Of a stretch of 64,000 bases of DNA, positions 6,926 through 14,893 are shown in pieces. The stretch spans positions 1-64,000 of the forward strand of contig JAFEAL010000014.1 of assembly GCA_018266435.1 (NCBI GenBank). Direction: 5' to 3'. The translations under genes were made by a program, and so were the position numbers. Position 1 is the first letter of the stretch. Each line of letters opens with the position of its first letter. The notes beneath the pieces are model-generated. The model worked only from the letters and a program-made list of their open reading frames with translations, searched no databases and was not told where the DNA came from. The DNA is from Bacteroidota bacterium. Lineage in GTDB: Bacteria > Bacteroidota > Bacteroidia > Cytophagales > Cyclobacteriaceae.

Positions 6926-8122
6926 TCAGATTTTTTTCAGCGCCCGTGCAGCTACGGTTTCCCCGATTGCCAGCGAAGAAGTGGCCGCAGGCGAGGGGGC
7001 ATTGCATACGTTAATGGCATGGGCTTCTTCGAGGATCAAAAAATCATCCACTAAGCCGCCATCGCGGCTGCAGGCTTGGGCACGCACACCGGCTCCACCC
7101 TCCTCTAAATCTTGTTGCTGGATTTCGGGAATCAATTTTTGTAAAGCTTTGGTGAAGGCGGCTTTAGAAAACGAGCGGTACATTTCGCCCAAACCTGTGC
7201 GCCAATACTTGGCGGCTACTTTTTGAAATCCCGGCCAGGCCAGCGACTCAAAAAACTCAGACAGGTTGATGTCAGATTTTTTGTAGCCTTCGCGGCTAAA
7301 GGCCAGCACAGCATTAGGGCCGGCCTCTACGCCTCCTTTGGCCATGCGGGTAAAGTGCACACCCAGAAAAGGAAAATTAGGGTCGGGTACGGGATAGATC
7401 AGGTTTTTGACGAGGTATTCTTTTTCTTTTTTGAGTTTATAGTATTCTCCGCGAAAGGGGATGATTTTTACGTTTACCTTTTTTGAGGTGAGGCGGGCTA
7501 CTTGGTCGGAGTACAAGCCGGCACAATTGATGACGAGCCGTGTAGGGTAGCTTGCTTTGGCGGTGATCACTTCTTGTTGGGGTAGGCGGGAGCGTATTTC
7601 GGTTACGCGCTCGCCCAGGTTTATTTCGGTTCCGTTTTTTTGAAGAAGTTCTGCATACGTTAAAGCCACTCGGGTGTAGTCCACAATTCCGGTTTGGGGT
7701 ACAAAAAATCCGGCCCGGCCGTTTACGTGTGGCTCGTATTCTTTCAGTTCTTCTTTTGAAAGTTTTTTGAAGCCTGTTAATCCATTTTGTGCGCCCCGGT
7801 TGAAAAGATTATCGAGCAGTGGCAACTCATTTTCTTCGGTTGCTACCACAATCTTTCCGCAGATATCAAATGGTACTCCGTTGGTGCGACAAAAATCCAG
7901 CAGCAAGTGGTAGCCGCGAATGCAGTTGTTGGCTTTTAAACTACCGGGTTTATAATACAACCCCGAGTGAATCACTCCGCTGTTGTTTCCCGTCTGGTGT
8001 GAGGCCAGTGCATTTTCTTTTTCGATCAGCCGGATTTTCAGCGAGGGGTTGGTTTGCTGAATTTGCAGGGCTGTGGCCAAGCCCACGATGCCGCCACCGA
8101 TTATTGTGATATCATCCACCAT
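6926..8122 (-). CDS. lhgO: L-2-hydroxyglutarate oxidase
   Basis: This FAD-dependent enzyme oxidises L-2-hydroxyglutarate to 2-oxoglutarate, a metabolite-repair step that feeds electrons to the membrane quinone pool. The 398-aa protein has an N-terminal dinucleotide-binding fold (TIIGGGIVGLATALQI), the DAO-family motif HQTGNNSGVIHSGLYYKPGSLKA, and a C-terminal GGAGVRAQACSRDGG segment typical of LhgO. It follows the glutamine amidotransferase gene on the same strand by 22 nt, so the two are probably cotranscribed. Related 2-hydroxyacid or glycerol-3-phosphate oxidases are alternatives, but the motif set fits LhgO best. Confidence 0.88.
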   Translation of the reverse strand: MVDDITIIGGGIVGLATALQIQQTNPSLKIRLIEKENALASHQTGNNSGVIHSGLYYKPGSLKANNCIRGYHLLLDFCRTNGVPFDICGKIVVATEENELPLLDNLFNRGAQNGLTGFKKLSKEELKEYEPHVNGRAGFFVPQTGIVDYTRVALTYAELLQKNGTEINLGERVTEIRSRLPQQEVITAKASYPTRLVINCAGLYSDQVARLTSKKVNVKIIPFRGEYYKLKKEKEYLVKNLIYPVPDPNFPFLGVHFTRMAKGGVEAGPNAVLAFSREGYKKSDINLSEFFESLAWPGFQKVAAKYWRTGLGEMYRSFSKAAFTKALQKLIPEIQQQDLEEGGAGVRAQACSRDGGLVDDFLILEEAHAINVCNAPSPAATSSLAIGETVAARALKKI

Positions 8123-8144
8123 CTGGCAAAGAAAATAAAAAAAA

Positions 8145-8999
8145 TTAATCGTGTATGGGGCGTATCCTTACATTAAGCGTTTGTTCTACAATCACAAAAT
8201 GATTGGGTGGGATCATCGTCCAGTTGGGGTCGTCTGTCAGTTTTTCTGAAACTACCAGCACGGCATGATCATCGTCTTCGGGGGCTTCCAGGCGGGTGTT
8301 TCCATCTTCTACCACGTAGCGGCTTCCTTCGGAGTGGTATAAGGTGAGTGGCTCTTCATTGGGATCGGTGCAGTAGCGTGTGCCCACTACAAACAGCCCG
8401 TTGGTTATGACCATATTCAGGTAGGCGGGTTCTTTTATTCCGTGCTCGGCCATTAGTTTTTTCAGTTCGCGGAAAGCGATTTCAAATGAATCGAATACTG
8501 CTTCGGGGCTTACGCTTTTGTGGTTTTTGAACAACTCGTTGAGGATGAAGGCAAAAATATGCTCGGAGTCGGTCTGGCCTTTGATCCAGTTATACAATTC
8601 ATCGGTGAGGGGGTTGCGCATGAAGCGTTTGATTTTGCTGAAGTCTTCCACACCACCGTTGTGGGCCATGAGCATGTTTTTGTATTGAAACGGATGGCAG
8701 TTGCTCTCACTCACATCGCCCACGCTGGCTGCACGCACGTGTGCAATGAGGCAGTCGGTTTTTATTTTTGGGGCCAGGTTTCTCAGGTTGCGGTTGCTCC
8801 AGGCCGGGTTGACCGATACAAACGTAATGGGTTCGTAATTAACATCAGGCACGTACCAGCCTACGCCAAAACCATCGCCATTGAGCGGCTCTTCAATTTC
8901 ACGGGCATGAATGCTTTGGTTTACTAATGAGTTTTTGGGTTGATAGAGCAGTTTATCGATAATGATAGGCGTACCCTTATAAGCCATTAATCTGCACAT
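8145..8999 (-). CDS. Class II glutamine amidotransferase (YafJ-like)
   Basis: This is a stand-alone Ntn-hydrolase glutaminase domain. In 284 aa, Met1 is followed by the nucleophile Cys2 (MCRLMAYKGTP), and NGDGFGVGWY and LMAHNGGVEDF supply the glutamine-binding features of the family. The conserved His-Val-Arg segment is LIAHVRAAS. The family includes YafJ and EgtC; no ergothioneine genes lie nearby, so EgtC activity is not supported. The real substrate is unknown. It is the first gene of a two-gene minus-strand unit with lhgO and faces away from the yfiR-like gene. Confidence 0.85.
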   Translation of the reverse strand: MCRLMAYKGTPIIIDKLLYQPKNSLVNQSIHAREIEEPLNGDGFGVGWYVPDVNYEPITFVSVNPAWSNRNLRNLAPKIKTDCLIAHVRAASVGDVSESNCHPFQYKNMLMAHNGGVEDFSKIKRFMRNPLTDELYNWIKGQTDSEHIFAFILNELFKNHKSVSPEAVFDSFEIAFRELKKLMAEHGIKEPAYLNMVITNGLFVVGTRYCTDPNEEPLTLYHSEGSRYVVEDGNTRLEAPEDDDHAVLVVSEKLTDDPNWTMIPPNHFVIVEQTLNVRIRPIHD

Positions 9000-9141
9000 A
9001 AAATTGTTTTTTGAAAGATACTAAAATATAAAAATGCCTTTGTTTTTTTTGATTCGATGCCTAAGATTGCCTAAAATCAGGTAAAACCTTATCATGTGCT
9101 AAAATGCCTGTTTTTTAATATTTTTTAACTATAACATAGGC

Positions 9142-9149
9142 TACATTTG
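9142..9149 (+). promoter_or_regulatory. -7 promoter element of the yfiR-like operon
   Basis: TACATTTG is a perfect match to the Bacteroidota -7 consensus TAnnTTTG. It lies 16 nt before the ATG at 9166, giving a very short leader. Confidence 0.55.
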
Positions 9150-9165
9150 AGGCCTTTTACTGTTC

Positions 9166-9672
9166 ATGAAAAAGAGTTTATGTATTGGGTTGGTTTTATG
9201 GGTATCGGCTGGGGGCTATGCCCAACAGCTTAACTACCAGACCATCAGTATATTTATGTATTCGTTTACCAAATTTGTGCAATGGCCCGAAGAGGCTAAT
9301 ACGGGCAATTTTGAGATGGTGGTGTTGGGCAATTCGTCCATTATTACTGAATTGAAGAGTATGGCCGAAAAGAAGAAAGCGGGTACCCGCATCATCGAGG
9401 TTACAAAAATTTCTTCACTTGCAGAGTTTAAAAAAGCCAATGTTCTTTATGTTTCCAATGAGTGGGTAGCCAAACATGCTGAGGTGGCCGCTAAAATTGG
9501 CGATCAGCCCACGCTGATAGTAACTGAACAGGCTACGGGCGCGATGAAAGGCGACATCAATTTCTATATCAACAAAGAGGGAAAATTAGCTTTTGAAATA
9601 AATTCACCCAGCGTAACCAAACACCGGCTAAAGGTATCGGCCGATTTGGTGCGCTTTGCTTCAACCAATTGA
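9166..9672 (+). CDS. YfiR-family (DUF4154) periplasmic protein
   Basis: The 168-aa protein has a signal peptide ending at about YAQQ (residues 1-20), then a DUF4154/YfiR domain (IFMYSFTKFVQWPE ... VLYVSNEW ... INFYINKEGKLAFEIN ... RLKVSADLVRFA). In Pseudomonas, YfiR is a periplasmic repressor of a HAMP-bearing membrane protein. Here the next gene, 11 nt downstream, also encodes a HAMP membrane protein, so a similar periplasmic-to-membrane signalling pair is plausible. The two Cys pairs of Pseudomonas YfiR are not present in the mature part. Its ligand and output are unknown. Confidence 0.85.
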   Translation: MKKSLCIGLVLWVSAGGYAQQLNYQTISIFMYSFTKFVQWPEEANTGNFEMVVLGNSSIITELKSMAEKKKAGTRIIEVTKISSLAEFKKANVLYVSNEWVAKHAEVAAKIGDQPTLIVTEQATGAMKGDINFYINKEGKLAFEINSPSVTKHRLKVSADLVRFASTN

Positions 9673-9683
9673 ACTAATAACTT

Positions 9684-11669
9684 ATGGAAAACAATTTCTT
9701 ATCTAAATTGAAAATTAAGCTCAGCATTGGCAACAAAATTTTCGGGGGGTTCACTATCCTGATTGCTCTTTTTGCCATTAATGCAATCATCATTTTCTTT
9801 ACTATTAATACCATCAACAGCAAAGTGGCCATGTCATCTCAGGTGGTAAACCCATCCAAAGACGCGGTTAATGAGTTGGTAACGCTGGTGCATCGCTCAC
9901 GTATGCTCATCACCAACTGGGTTTTTTTACAAACCAATGACGATGACAAAAAAGCACTGCAGTTTATCATGTCGCATGAGTACAAAGTTACCAAAGAGAA
10001 GATTGAGAAACTGATGAAAAACTGGGATGCCGACAGCCTGTCAGCCTCCTTTAAAAAAGATAGTTCGCAGCGTACGCTCATGATGCGGGCCTTTCGAAAG
10101 TACGACTCCCTGCTGGCTGGTTCGCAAGTGAACATCATTAACTCGTTGAGCAAATTTGAAGACTACGATGATCCTACCAAAAAATTGTTGGCTGGCGATT
10201 ATGTTGATCAGATGGTCATTCCTGAATCGAACACAATCATCGGCATACTTTCAACCATTAAATCAAAACAAGAATCAATAGCTGAGAGTACGTCTAACTC
10301 GCTGGTGGAATCAACCGGAAGTTTAAGGGTCATCACCATTGTATTGGGGCTTGCCATAGTCATCATCGGTTTTTTAAGTGCAACTATTTTGGTCAGAACA
10401 ATTACACGACCTATTAATTACATTAAAGATGTAGTGGTAAAATTAGGCCGCGGTGAGCTGGTGGAAGACAAGAATACAAAATTCAGCAATGATGAAATAG
10501 GAGAGATGGCCATAGCTACTGACAGCCTCGTTAACGGATTGAAGGCAACCACACTTTTTGCCGAGAACATCGGAAGCGGAAAATACGATTCGCAGTTTGC
10601 CCCGCTTAGCGAGCATGATGTGTTGGGCAATGCCCTGCTTAACATGCGTGGCAACCTGGCGCGTGTGGCCGAAGAAGATAAAAAACGCAACTGGACAACC
10701 GAGGGACTGGCTAAGTTTGGTGAGATCCTGCGCGGCAACAGCAGCGATGTGCAAAAATTAACCGATGAAATTATCGGGAGCCTGGTCAAGTATTTAAAAG
10801 CCAACCAGGGCGCACTCTACATCATTGATGACACCAACGATAATGAAGAACAAACCATGTCAATGATGGCATGTTATGCCTGGAACAAAAAGAAATTCAT
10901 CAACCAGAAAATTCATTTAGGTGAAGGCCTGACCGGCCAATGCTGGCAGGAGGGTGATGTGATTTACCTTACCGATGTGCCACAAAACTATATTCGCATT
11001 ACTTCTGGTTTGGGCGATGCCAACCCCAATGCAGTGTTGATTGTACCGCTGAAAGTAAATGAGCAGATTTTTGGGGTGGTTGAAATTGCAGGTTTTGGTG
11101 AGTTTAAAGAATATGAAATTGATTTTGTAAAACGGATTGCCGAAAGCATAGCGTCTACGATATCGTCTGTGAAAATCAATGCCCGCACTCAGCGACTGTT
11201 GAGCGAATCACAACAGATGACAGAAGAAATGCGTGCACAGGAAGAAGAAATGCGCCAAAATATGGAAGAACTGCAGGCGACTCAGGAAGAAATGCAACGA
11301 AGCCAGATGGAATCTTCTGCCGCTATGGATGCTATCAACAGCACTGCTGCCACGGCTGATTTTGATTCGGAAGGAAACATCATCACAGCCAATACCAATT
11401 ACCTCAAAGTATTTGGGTATTCGTTAGATGAAGTGAAGGGCGAAAACCATAAGATGCTGATTCCTCGCGATGACCGGGGCAGTGAAGCATACCGCAAACT
11501 CTGGAAAGAGTTATCGACCGGAAAATCTCACCGGGGCGAATTTGCAGGTATTACAAAACTTGGAAAAAGTATTTGTTTGTTGGGGCAATTCAATCCAATT
11601 CTCAACCGTGATGGAGAAGTAATTAAGGTAACCCAGATAGTATTGGATATTACCCCGTATAAAAGCTGA
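9684..11669 (+). CDS. Membrane sensor with HAMP, GAF, coiled-coil and PAS domains, no output domain
   Basis: Order in 661 aa: TM helix 1 (about 19-41), a helical periplasmic sensor region, TM helix 2 (about 215-238), HAMP (about 238-290), a GAF domain (about 350-495), a Glu/Gln/Met-rich coiled coil (about 505-545, EEMRAQEEEMRQNMEELQ) and a PAS domain to the end (about 545-661, DITPYKS). There is no histidine-kinase, GGDEF, EAL or methyl-accepting module. It probably relays a periplasmic signal, perhaps via the preceding YfiR-like protein, to a partner encoded elsewhere. The stop is followed by a strong terminator. Confidence 0.85.
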   Translation: MENNFLSKLKIKLSIGNKIFGGFTILIALFAINAIIIFFTINTINSKVAMSSQVVNPSKDAVNELVTLVHRSRMLITNWVFLQTNDDDKKALQFIMSHEYKVTKEKIEKLMKNWDADSLSASFKKDSSQRTLMMRAFRKYDSLLAGSQVNIINSLSKFEDYDDPTKKLLAGDYVDQMVIPESNTIIGILSTIKSKQESIAESTSNSLVESTGSLRVITIVLGLAIVIIGFLSATILVRTITRPINYIKDVVVKLGRGELVEDKNTKFSNDEIGEMAIATDSLVNGLKATTLFAENIGSGKYDSQFAPLSEHDVLGNALLNMRGNLARVAEEDKKRNWTTEGLAKFGEILRGNSSDVQKLTDEIIGSLVKYLKANQGALYIIDDTNDNEEQTMSMMACYAWNKKKFINQKIHLGEGLTGQCWQEGDVIYLTDVPQNYIRITSGLGDANPNAVLIVPLKVNEQIFGVVEIAGFGEFKEYEIDFVKRIAESIASTISSVKINARTQRLLSESQQMTEEMRAQEEEMRQNMEELQATQEEMQRSQMESSAAMDAINSTAATADFDSEGNIITANTNYLKVFGYSLDEVKGENHKMLIPRDDRGSEAYRKLWKELSTGKSHRGEFAGITKLGKSICLLGQFNPILNRDGEVIKVTQIVLDITPYKS

Positions 11670-11691
11670 ACATTAGAAATGTATTAAAAGC

Positions 11692-11720
11692 AAAAAACCC
11701 CTCCGCCTGAGGGGTTTTTT
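11692..11720 (+). terminator. Rho-independent terminator after the sensor gene
   Basis: A perfect 12-bp stem AAAAAACCCCTC/GAGGGGTTTTTT with the loop CGCCT lies 22 nt after the stop codon. It can work in both directions. Confidence 0.92.
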
Positions 11721-11724
11721 GTTA

Positions 11725-11787
11725 CCTAAACCTAAACCTATGAGAGAAATACTCTACTTGGACATTCTAACGTATAGATGGTTTAGG
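11725..11787. repeat. Short CCTAAA tandem repeat with a distant inverted partner
   Basis: CCTAAA occurs twice plus CCTA at 11725-11740, and GGTTTAGG at 11780-11787 is the exact complement of CCTAAACC at 11731-11738. The enclosed 41 nt could form a loop. No function is known to me. Confidence 0.5.
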
Positions 11788-11842
11788 GGTTGCATAAAGT
11801 TTTATAAATCATTTTTTTTTTTGACGAGCGGCCTGAGCCGGC

Positions 11843-12454
11843 TTATTTTTTCAATTTTGAAGCAAAGTGAGCTTTAAATTTTTCCACCTTCGGACGAATT
11901 ACATACTGGCAATAGTCCTGATTAGGATTAAGCGCATAATAATTTTGGTGATAGTTCTCTGCGGGATAAAAATTAATTAAAGCGCTGATCTCGGTTACGA
12001 TTAAATTTTTATAAAGATGAGATTCATTCAGTTGTTTTTTGTACTGCTCTGCAATTTTTTTCTCTTGCTCATCGTTGTAAAAAATCACCGAGCGGTATTG
12101 CGTGCCTTCATCGGCACCTTGCCGGTTAAGTGTGGTGGGGTCGTGTGTGTTCCAGAAAATTTCTAACAGATCAGTAAACGAAACAATTTTCGGATCGTAC
12201 GTGATTTGTGTTACTTCAGCATGACCAGTCAGCCCGCTGCACACGTCACGGTACGTGGGGTTTTTTACGGTTCCTCCCGAATAGCCCGATACCACTTTAG
12301 TCACTCCGTTTACACCCAAAAACACGGCTTCGGTGCACCAGAAACACCCGGCTCCCAGTGTAATTTTTTTTAATGGGTTGGTTTCCATGTGTTGTTGGGT
12401 TTGAGCATTCACTGAAATGATTGTAAGAAACACAGTTGCCAGGATCAATTTCAT
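11843..12454 (-). CDS. msrA: Peptide-methionine (S)-S-oxide reductase, exported
   Basis: MsrA reduces methionine-S-sulfoxide in damaged proteins. The 203-aa protein has the catalytic motif GAGCFWC (nucleophile C37) and the family segments VVSGYSGG, YRDVCSGLTGHAEV and FWNTHDPTTLNRQGADEGTQYRS. Residues 1-17 are a signal peptide (LILATVFLTIISVNAQ), so it acts in the periplasm. There is no fused MsrB domain. The C-terminal recycling Cys is probably the one in NQDYCQYV. It stands alone downstream of the lipoprotein gene; an AACGTT palindrome lies 33-48 nt before its start. Confidence 0.95.
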   Translation of the reverse strand: MKLILATVFLTIISVNAQTQQHMETNPLKKITLGAGCFWCTEAVFLGVNGVTKVVSGYSGGTVKNPTYRDVCSGLTGHAEVTQITYDPKIVSFTDLLEIFWNTHDPTTLNRQGADEGTQYRSVIFYNDEQEKKIAEQYKKQLNESHLYKNLIVTEISALINFYPAENYHQNYYALNPNQDYCQYVIRPKVEKFKAHFASKLKK

Positions 12455-12535
12455 GATTAGTTTTTTTAGTACAAACCAATTAACGGCTAAAACGTTCCTG
12501 CGGATGCAGCAAAAATGTCGGCTGGCGGACGAAAA

Positions 12536-13639
12536 CTAATATTGACTGTAAAATGATTTTAACTGATAGGCCAAACTATTTTGTAAATCCCTGATGGTTT
12601 GGTTATAAATTTCCTGGTCGTTGGGAAATACTTCTCTGCGCTGCACCCAGCTTGCGGCATTTCCGCTCAATGCGCGCGAATCGCCCGAAAACGTAGCCCA
12701 GTCATATACCCAACTGTAAGCCCCATTGACGGAAAAATTTTGTAACGGGTTGTTGGAAGGATCAGAGATCGTAACATTGGCCTGGCTGTTGCCTGAAATA
12801 GTTTTGTGAAAGTAGGTAATGTTAGCACTTACACTTTGCAGCTGATCGACCATTTTGCCATCTGAGCCTTTTACTTGCCCAACTACAACCTGGCGTGTTT
12901 GTGTTTCTGTACGGGTTGAAATATAAGGACGGTTTTGTTGGTAGCCATTGAAGATGATGCGCAGGTATTGTTGTGGAGGAACGGTGTCTTTTTGCGCCAC
13001 AGGCTTGAATGAAAGAAACAGCCGCTGCAGCGAATTGATTACCGGCTGAAAAGTGCCGTAGTTAAAACGTGAATTGTTGATCTCTTCAAAGGCTACCCTG
13101 AGTGTAGCCTTAAACTCGGCTTGGTTTTGCATTTCAATCGATTCTTTATACCCTTGCTGAAAACTGTTGGCATCTTTAAAATCATAATATGCCTGCTTGT
13201 AGTCGTTGCGGGTGTTTTTCATCATCTCGTTGATTCCTTCATTGTAGGCTTCATCGGCTGCGTTAGTTTTGGCATCGGCCAGTTCTTTGTAGCGGGTTTG
13301 TGGGTGGGGAATTACTTTCAGTGCGCCAGGTGAGGTGTTGATCTGATCACTTAAAAAATTAATCCGTTGGTAGCCGGCCACGGCCGTGCGCCATTTTTTC
13401 GGATCATCTGCTTTGATTCCGTTTTGTATGGTGTTGTCGATGTAATCAACGGTGAGTGGGTAAGCTTGTGTCAGCACCTCAATGGCTTTTTTACGGTTTG
13501 GATTTTCGCGAAGCCGCTGAATGGCCTCCATCGTGGCATCATAGTAGTCGCCCTTTTTCAGGGCTGCCTTGCCGCTGCTGCAGGCATTGAATAGAACAGA
13601 AATAGAAAAAGCACAAAACACCAGGTATATTTTTTTCAT
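12536..13639 (-). CDS. Lipoprotein of unknown function with helical repeats
   Basis: The 367-aa protein has a lipoprotein signal peptide with lipobox LFNAC (Cys20). The N-terminal half looks like tetratricopeptide-type helices (ALKKGDYYDATMEAIQRLRENPNRKKAIEVLTQAYP; DYKQAYYDFKDANSFQQGY). The C-terminal half is beta-rich (YISTRTETQTRQVVVGQVKGSDG). I do not recognise a catalytic motif. It follows the esterase gene by 31 nt on the same strand. A function in envelope assembly or surface glycan handling is possible but not shown. Confidence 0.75.
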   Translation of the reverse strand: MKKIYLVFCAFSISVLFNACSSGKAALKKGDYYDATMEAIQRLRENPNRKKAIEVLTQAYPLTVDYIDNTIQNGIKADDPKKWRTAVAGYQRINFLSDQINTSPGALKVIPHPQTRYKELADAKTNAADEAYNEGINEMMKNTRNDYKQAYYDFKDANSFQQGYKESIEMQNQAEFKATLRVAFEEINNSRFNYGTFQPVINSLQRLFLSFKPVAQKDTVPPQQYLRIIFNGYQQNRPYISTRTETQTRQVVVGQVKGSDGKMVDQLQSVSANITYFHKTISGNSQANVTISDPSNNPLQNFSVNGAYSWVYDWATFSGDSRALSGNAASWVQRREVFPNDQEIYNQTIRDLQNSLAYQLKSFYSQY

Positions 13640-13670
13640 GAAGAGTTGATTTGCAGATTAAAATTAGCGG

Positions 13671-14882
13671 TTATTTTGAGGCAAAGAAATCAATCAGAAT
13701 CGGGCTGATCAGGTTACGCCAGTTGCCCCAGCTGTGGCCCTCGTTCACTTCGCGGTAATGGTACTCGCAGCTGTTGGCTGCTAAAATATCTTTCATCTTG
13801 CGCGCCTCTTTACTGGTATCGTTGATCAGGCCTGAAGTCATCGAAATTTTCATTTTAGGATTGGTCGGGTTAGCGCACAGTTGATAGATCTGGGGTCGGG
13901 TATAAAATGCAGGCGACTGAATGCCCGCCATACCAAACACATCCGGCCGCTCAAATGCAAAATAGGTGGAGGTGAGGCCGCCCATTGAGGTGCCGAGAAT
14001 AGCCCGGCTCTGTGCATCTGCTTTTACCGGATAATTTTTTTCTATTTCAGGAATTAATTCTTTTACAAAAAAATCAAGGTACGCTTGGCTCATGGCCAAC
14101 TCTTGCATCCGTTTGTTATTAGACCGGTTCACCGGCTCGCGGTGATCAACAAAAACGGCCACAATAGGTCTTATTTTTTTTGATGCGATCAGGTTGTTTA
14201 GAATAACCGGCATGTTGCCTAACTGCGGGTGCAGGTACTCGTACCCATCGGTAACATAAATGCAGTCCAGTTTTCCGAGTGTTTCAACACTATGCGGAAG
14301 ATAGACGCTGTAGGTTAGCTGATAGCCGAGTATTTTGCTGTTGAATAAAATATCGTGCTTGACCAGCCCACTTGGGTTTTCCGGGTGCACTTGTGTAGCA
14401 GGGTCTTCTTTCCACAGCGGCATACGCAGTTCTGAATTGGGTGTGCCGCCACCTACTCCGCTCCATTGCTGGTGCGGGTTTTCCTGATCGAGCAAAAAAT
14501 TATTGTCGGCTACAATTTTATAATCCAAGCGGGCGTCTTTTGGAAAGGAGGCTTTCAAAAACCAGAGGTCAGTTTTTTCAATTCGTTTTCCCTTGTTTTG
14601 AAAATTTTTATCGTAACCCCATCCGTTAAAGTCGCCCATCCAGTTAACCGAGTGAGCTGTTCCGCGGTACAAAAACAACACAGAGTCCTGATCAACGAAT
14701 GGAATTTGCCCGGCTTGGCGCAAATCTTTCATCCAGGCAGAAATGGCTTTGGCTTGAGCGGCCGTGTCAGTAAGGAGAGAAAATTGGTTGAGTTGTGAAA
14801 CTGTTTTTTTGAATAACGAATAATCCTGCCCCCATGCGCTCACCTCCCAAAAAATAAGGACAACGGAAAATAGAGTTTTCAT
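13671..14882 (-). CDS. Exported esterase of the enterochelin-esterase type with a starch-binding-like N-terminal domain
   Basis: The 403-aa protein has a signal peptide (residues 1-18), an N-terminal beta domain at about 60-165 resembling CBM48/Ig-like modules (FLYRGTAHSVNWMGDFNGWGYD), and an alpha/beta-hydrolase domain with nucleophile S299 in GTSMGGL and a C-terminal His H383 in NEGHSWGNWR. The catalytic domain fits the esterase D/Fes group (PF00756). It follows the MFS transporter by 11 nt and thus belongs to the maltodextrin operon; it may remove acyl groups from polysaccharide or oligosaccharides. The substrate is an inference. Confidence 0.85.
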   Translation of the reverse strand: MKTLFSVVLIFWEVSAWGQDYSLFKKTVSQLNQFSLLTDTAAQAKAISAWMKDLRQAGQIPFVDQDSVLFLYRGTAHSVNWMGDFNGWGYDKNFQNKGKRIEKTDLWFLKASFPKDARLDYKIVADNNFLLDQENPHQQWSGVGGGTPNSELRMPLWKEDPATQVHPENPSGLVKHDILFNSKILGYQLTYSVYLPHSVETLGKLDCIYVTDGYEYLHPQLGNMPVILNNLIASKKIRPIVAVFVDHREPVNRSNNKRMQELAMSQAYLDFFVKELIPEIEKNYPVKADAQSRAILGTSMGGLTSTYFAFERPDVFGMAGIQSPAFYTRPQIYQLCANPTNPKMKISMTSGLINDTSKEARKMKDILAANSCEYHYREVNEGHSWGNWRNLISPILIDFFASK

Positions 14883-14893
14883 TACAGCTAAAG

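Noticed and set aside
11740-11880. 46-codon frame after the sensor terminator
   Set aside because: No family features; overlaps the msrA 3' end on the opposite strand.
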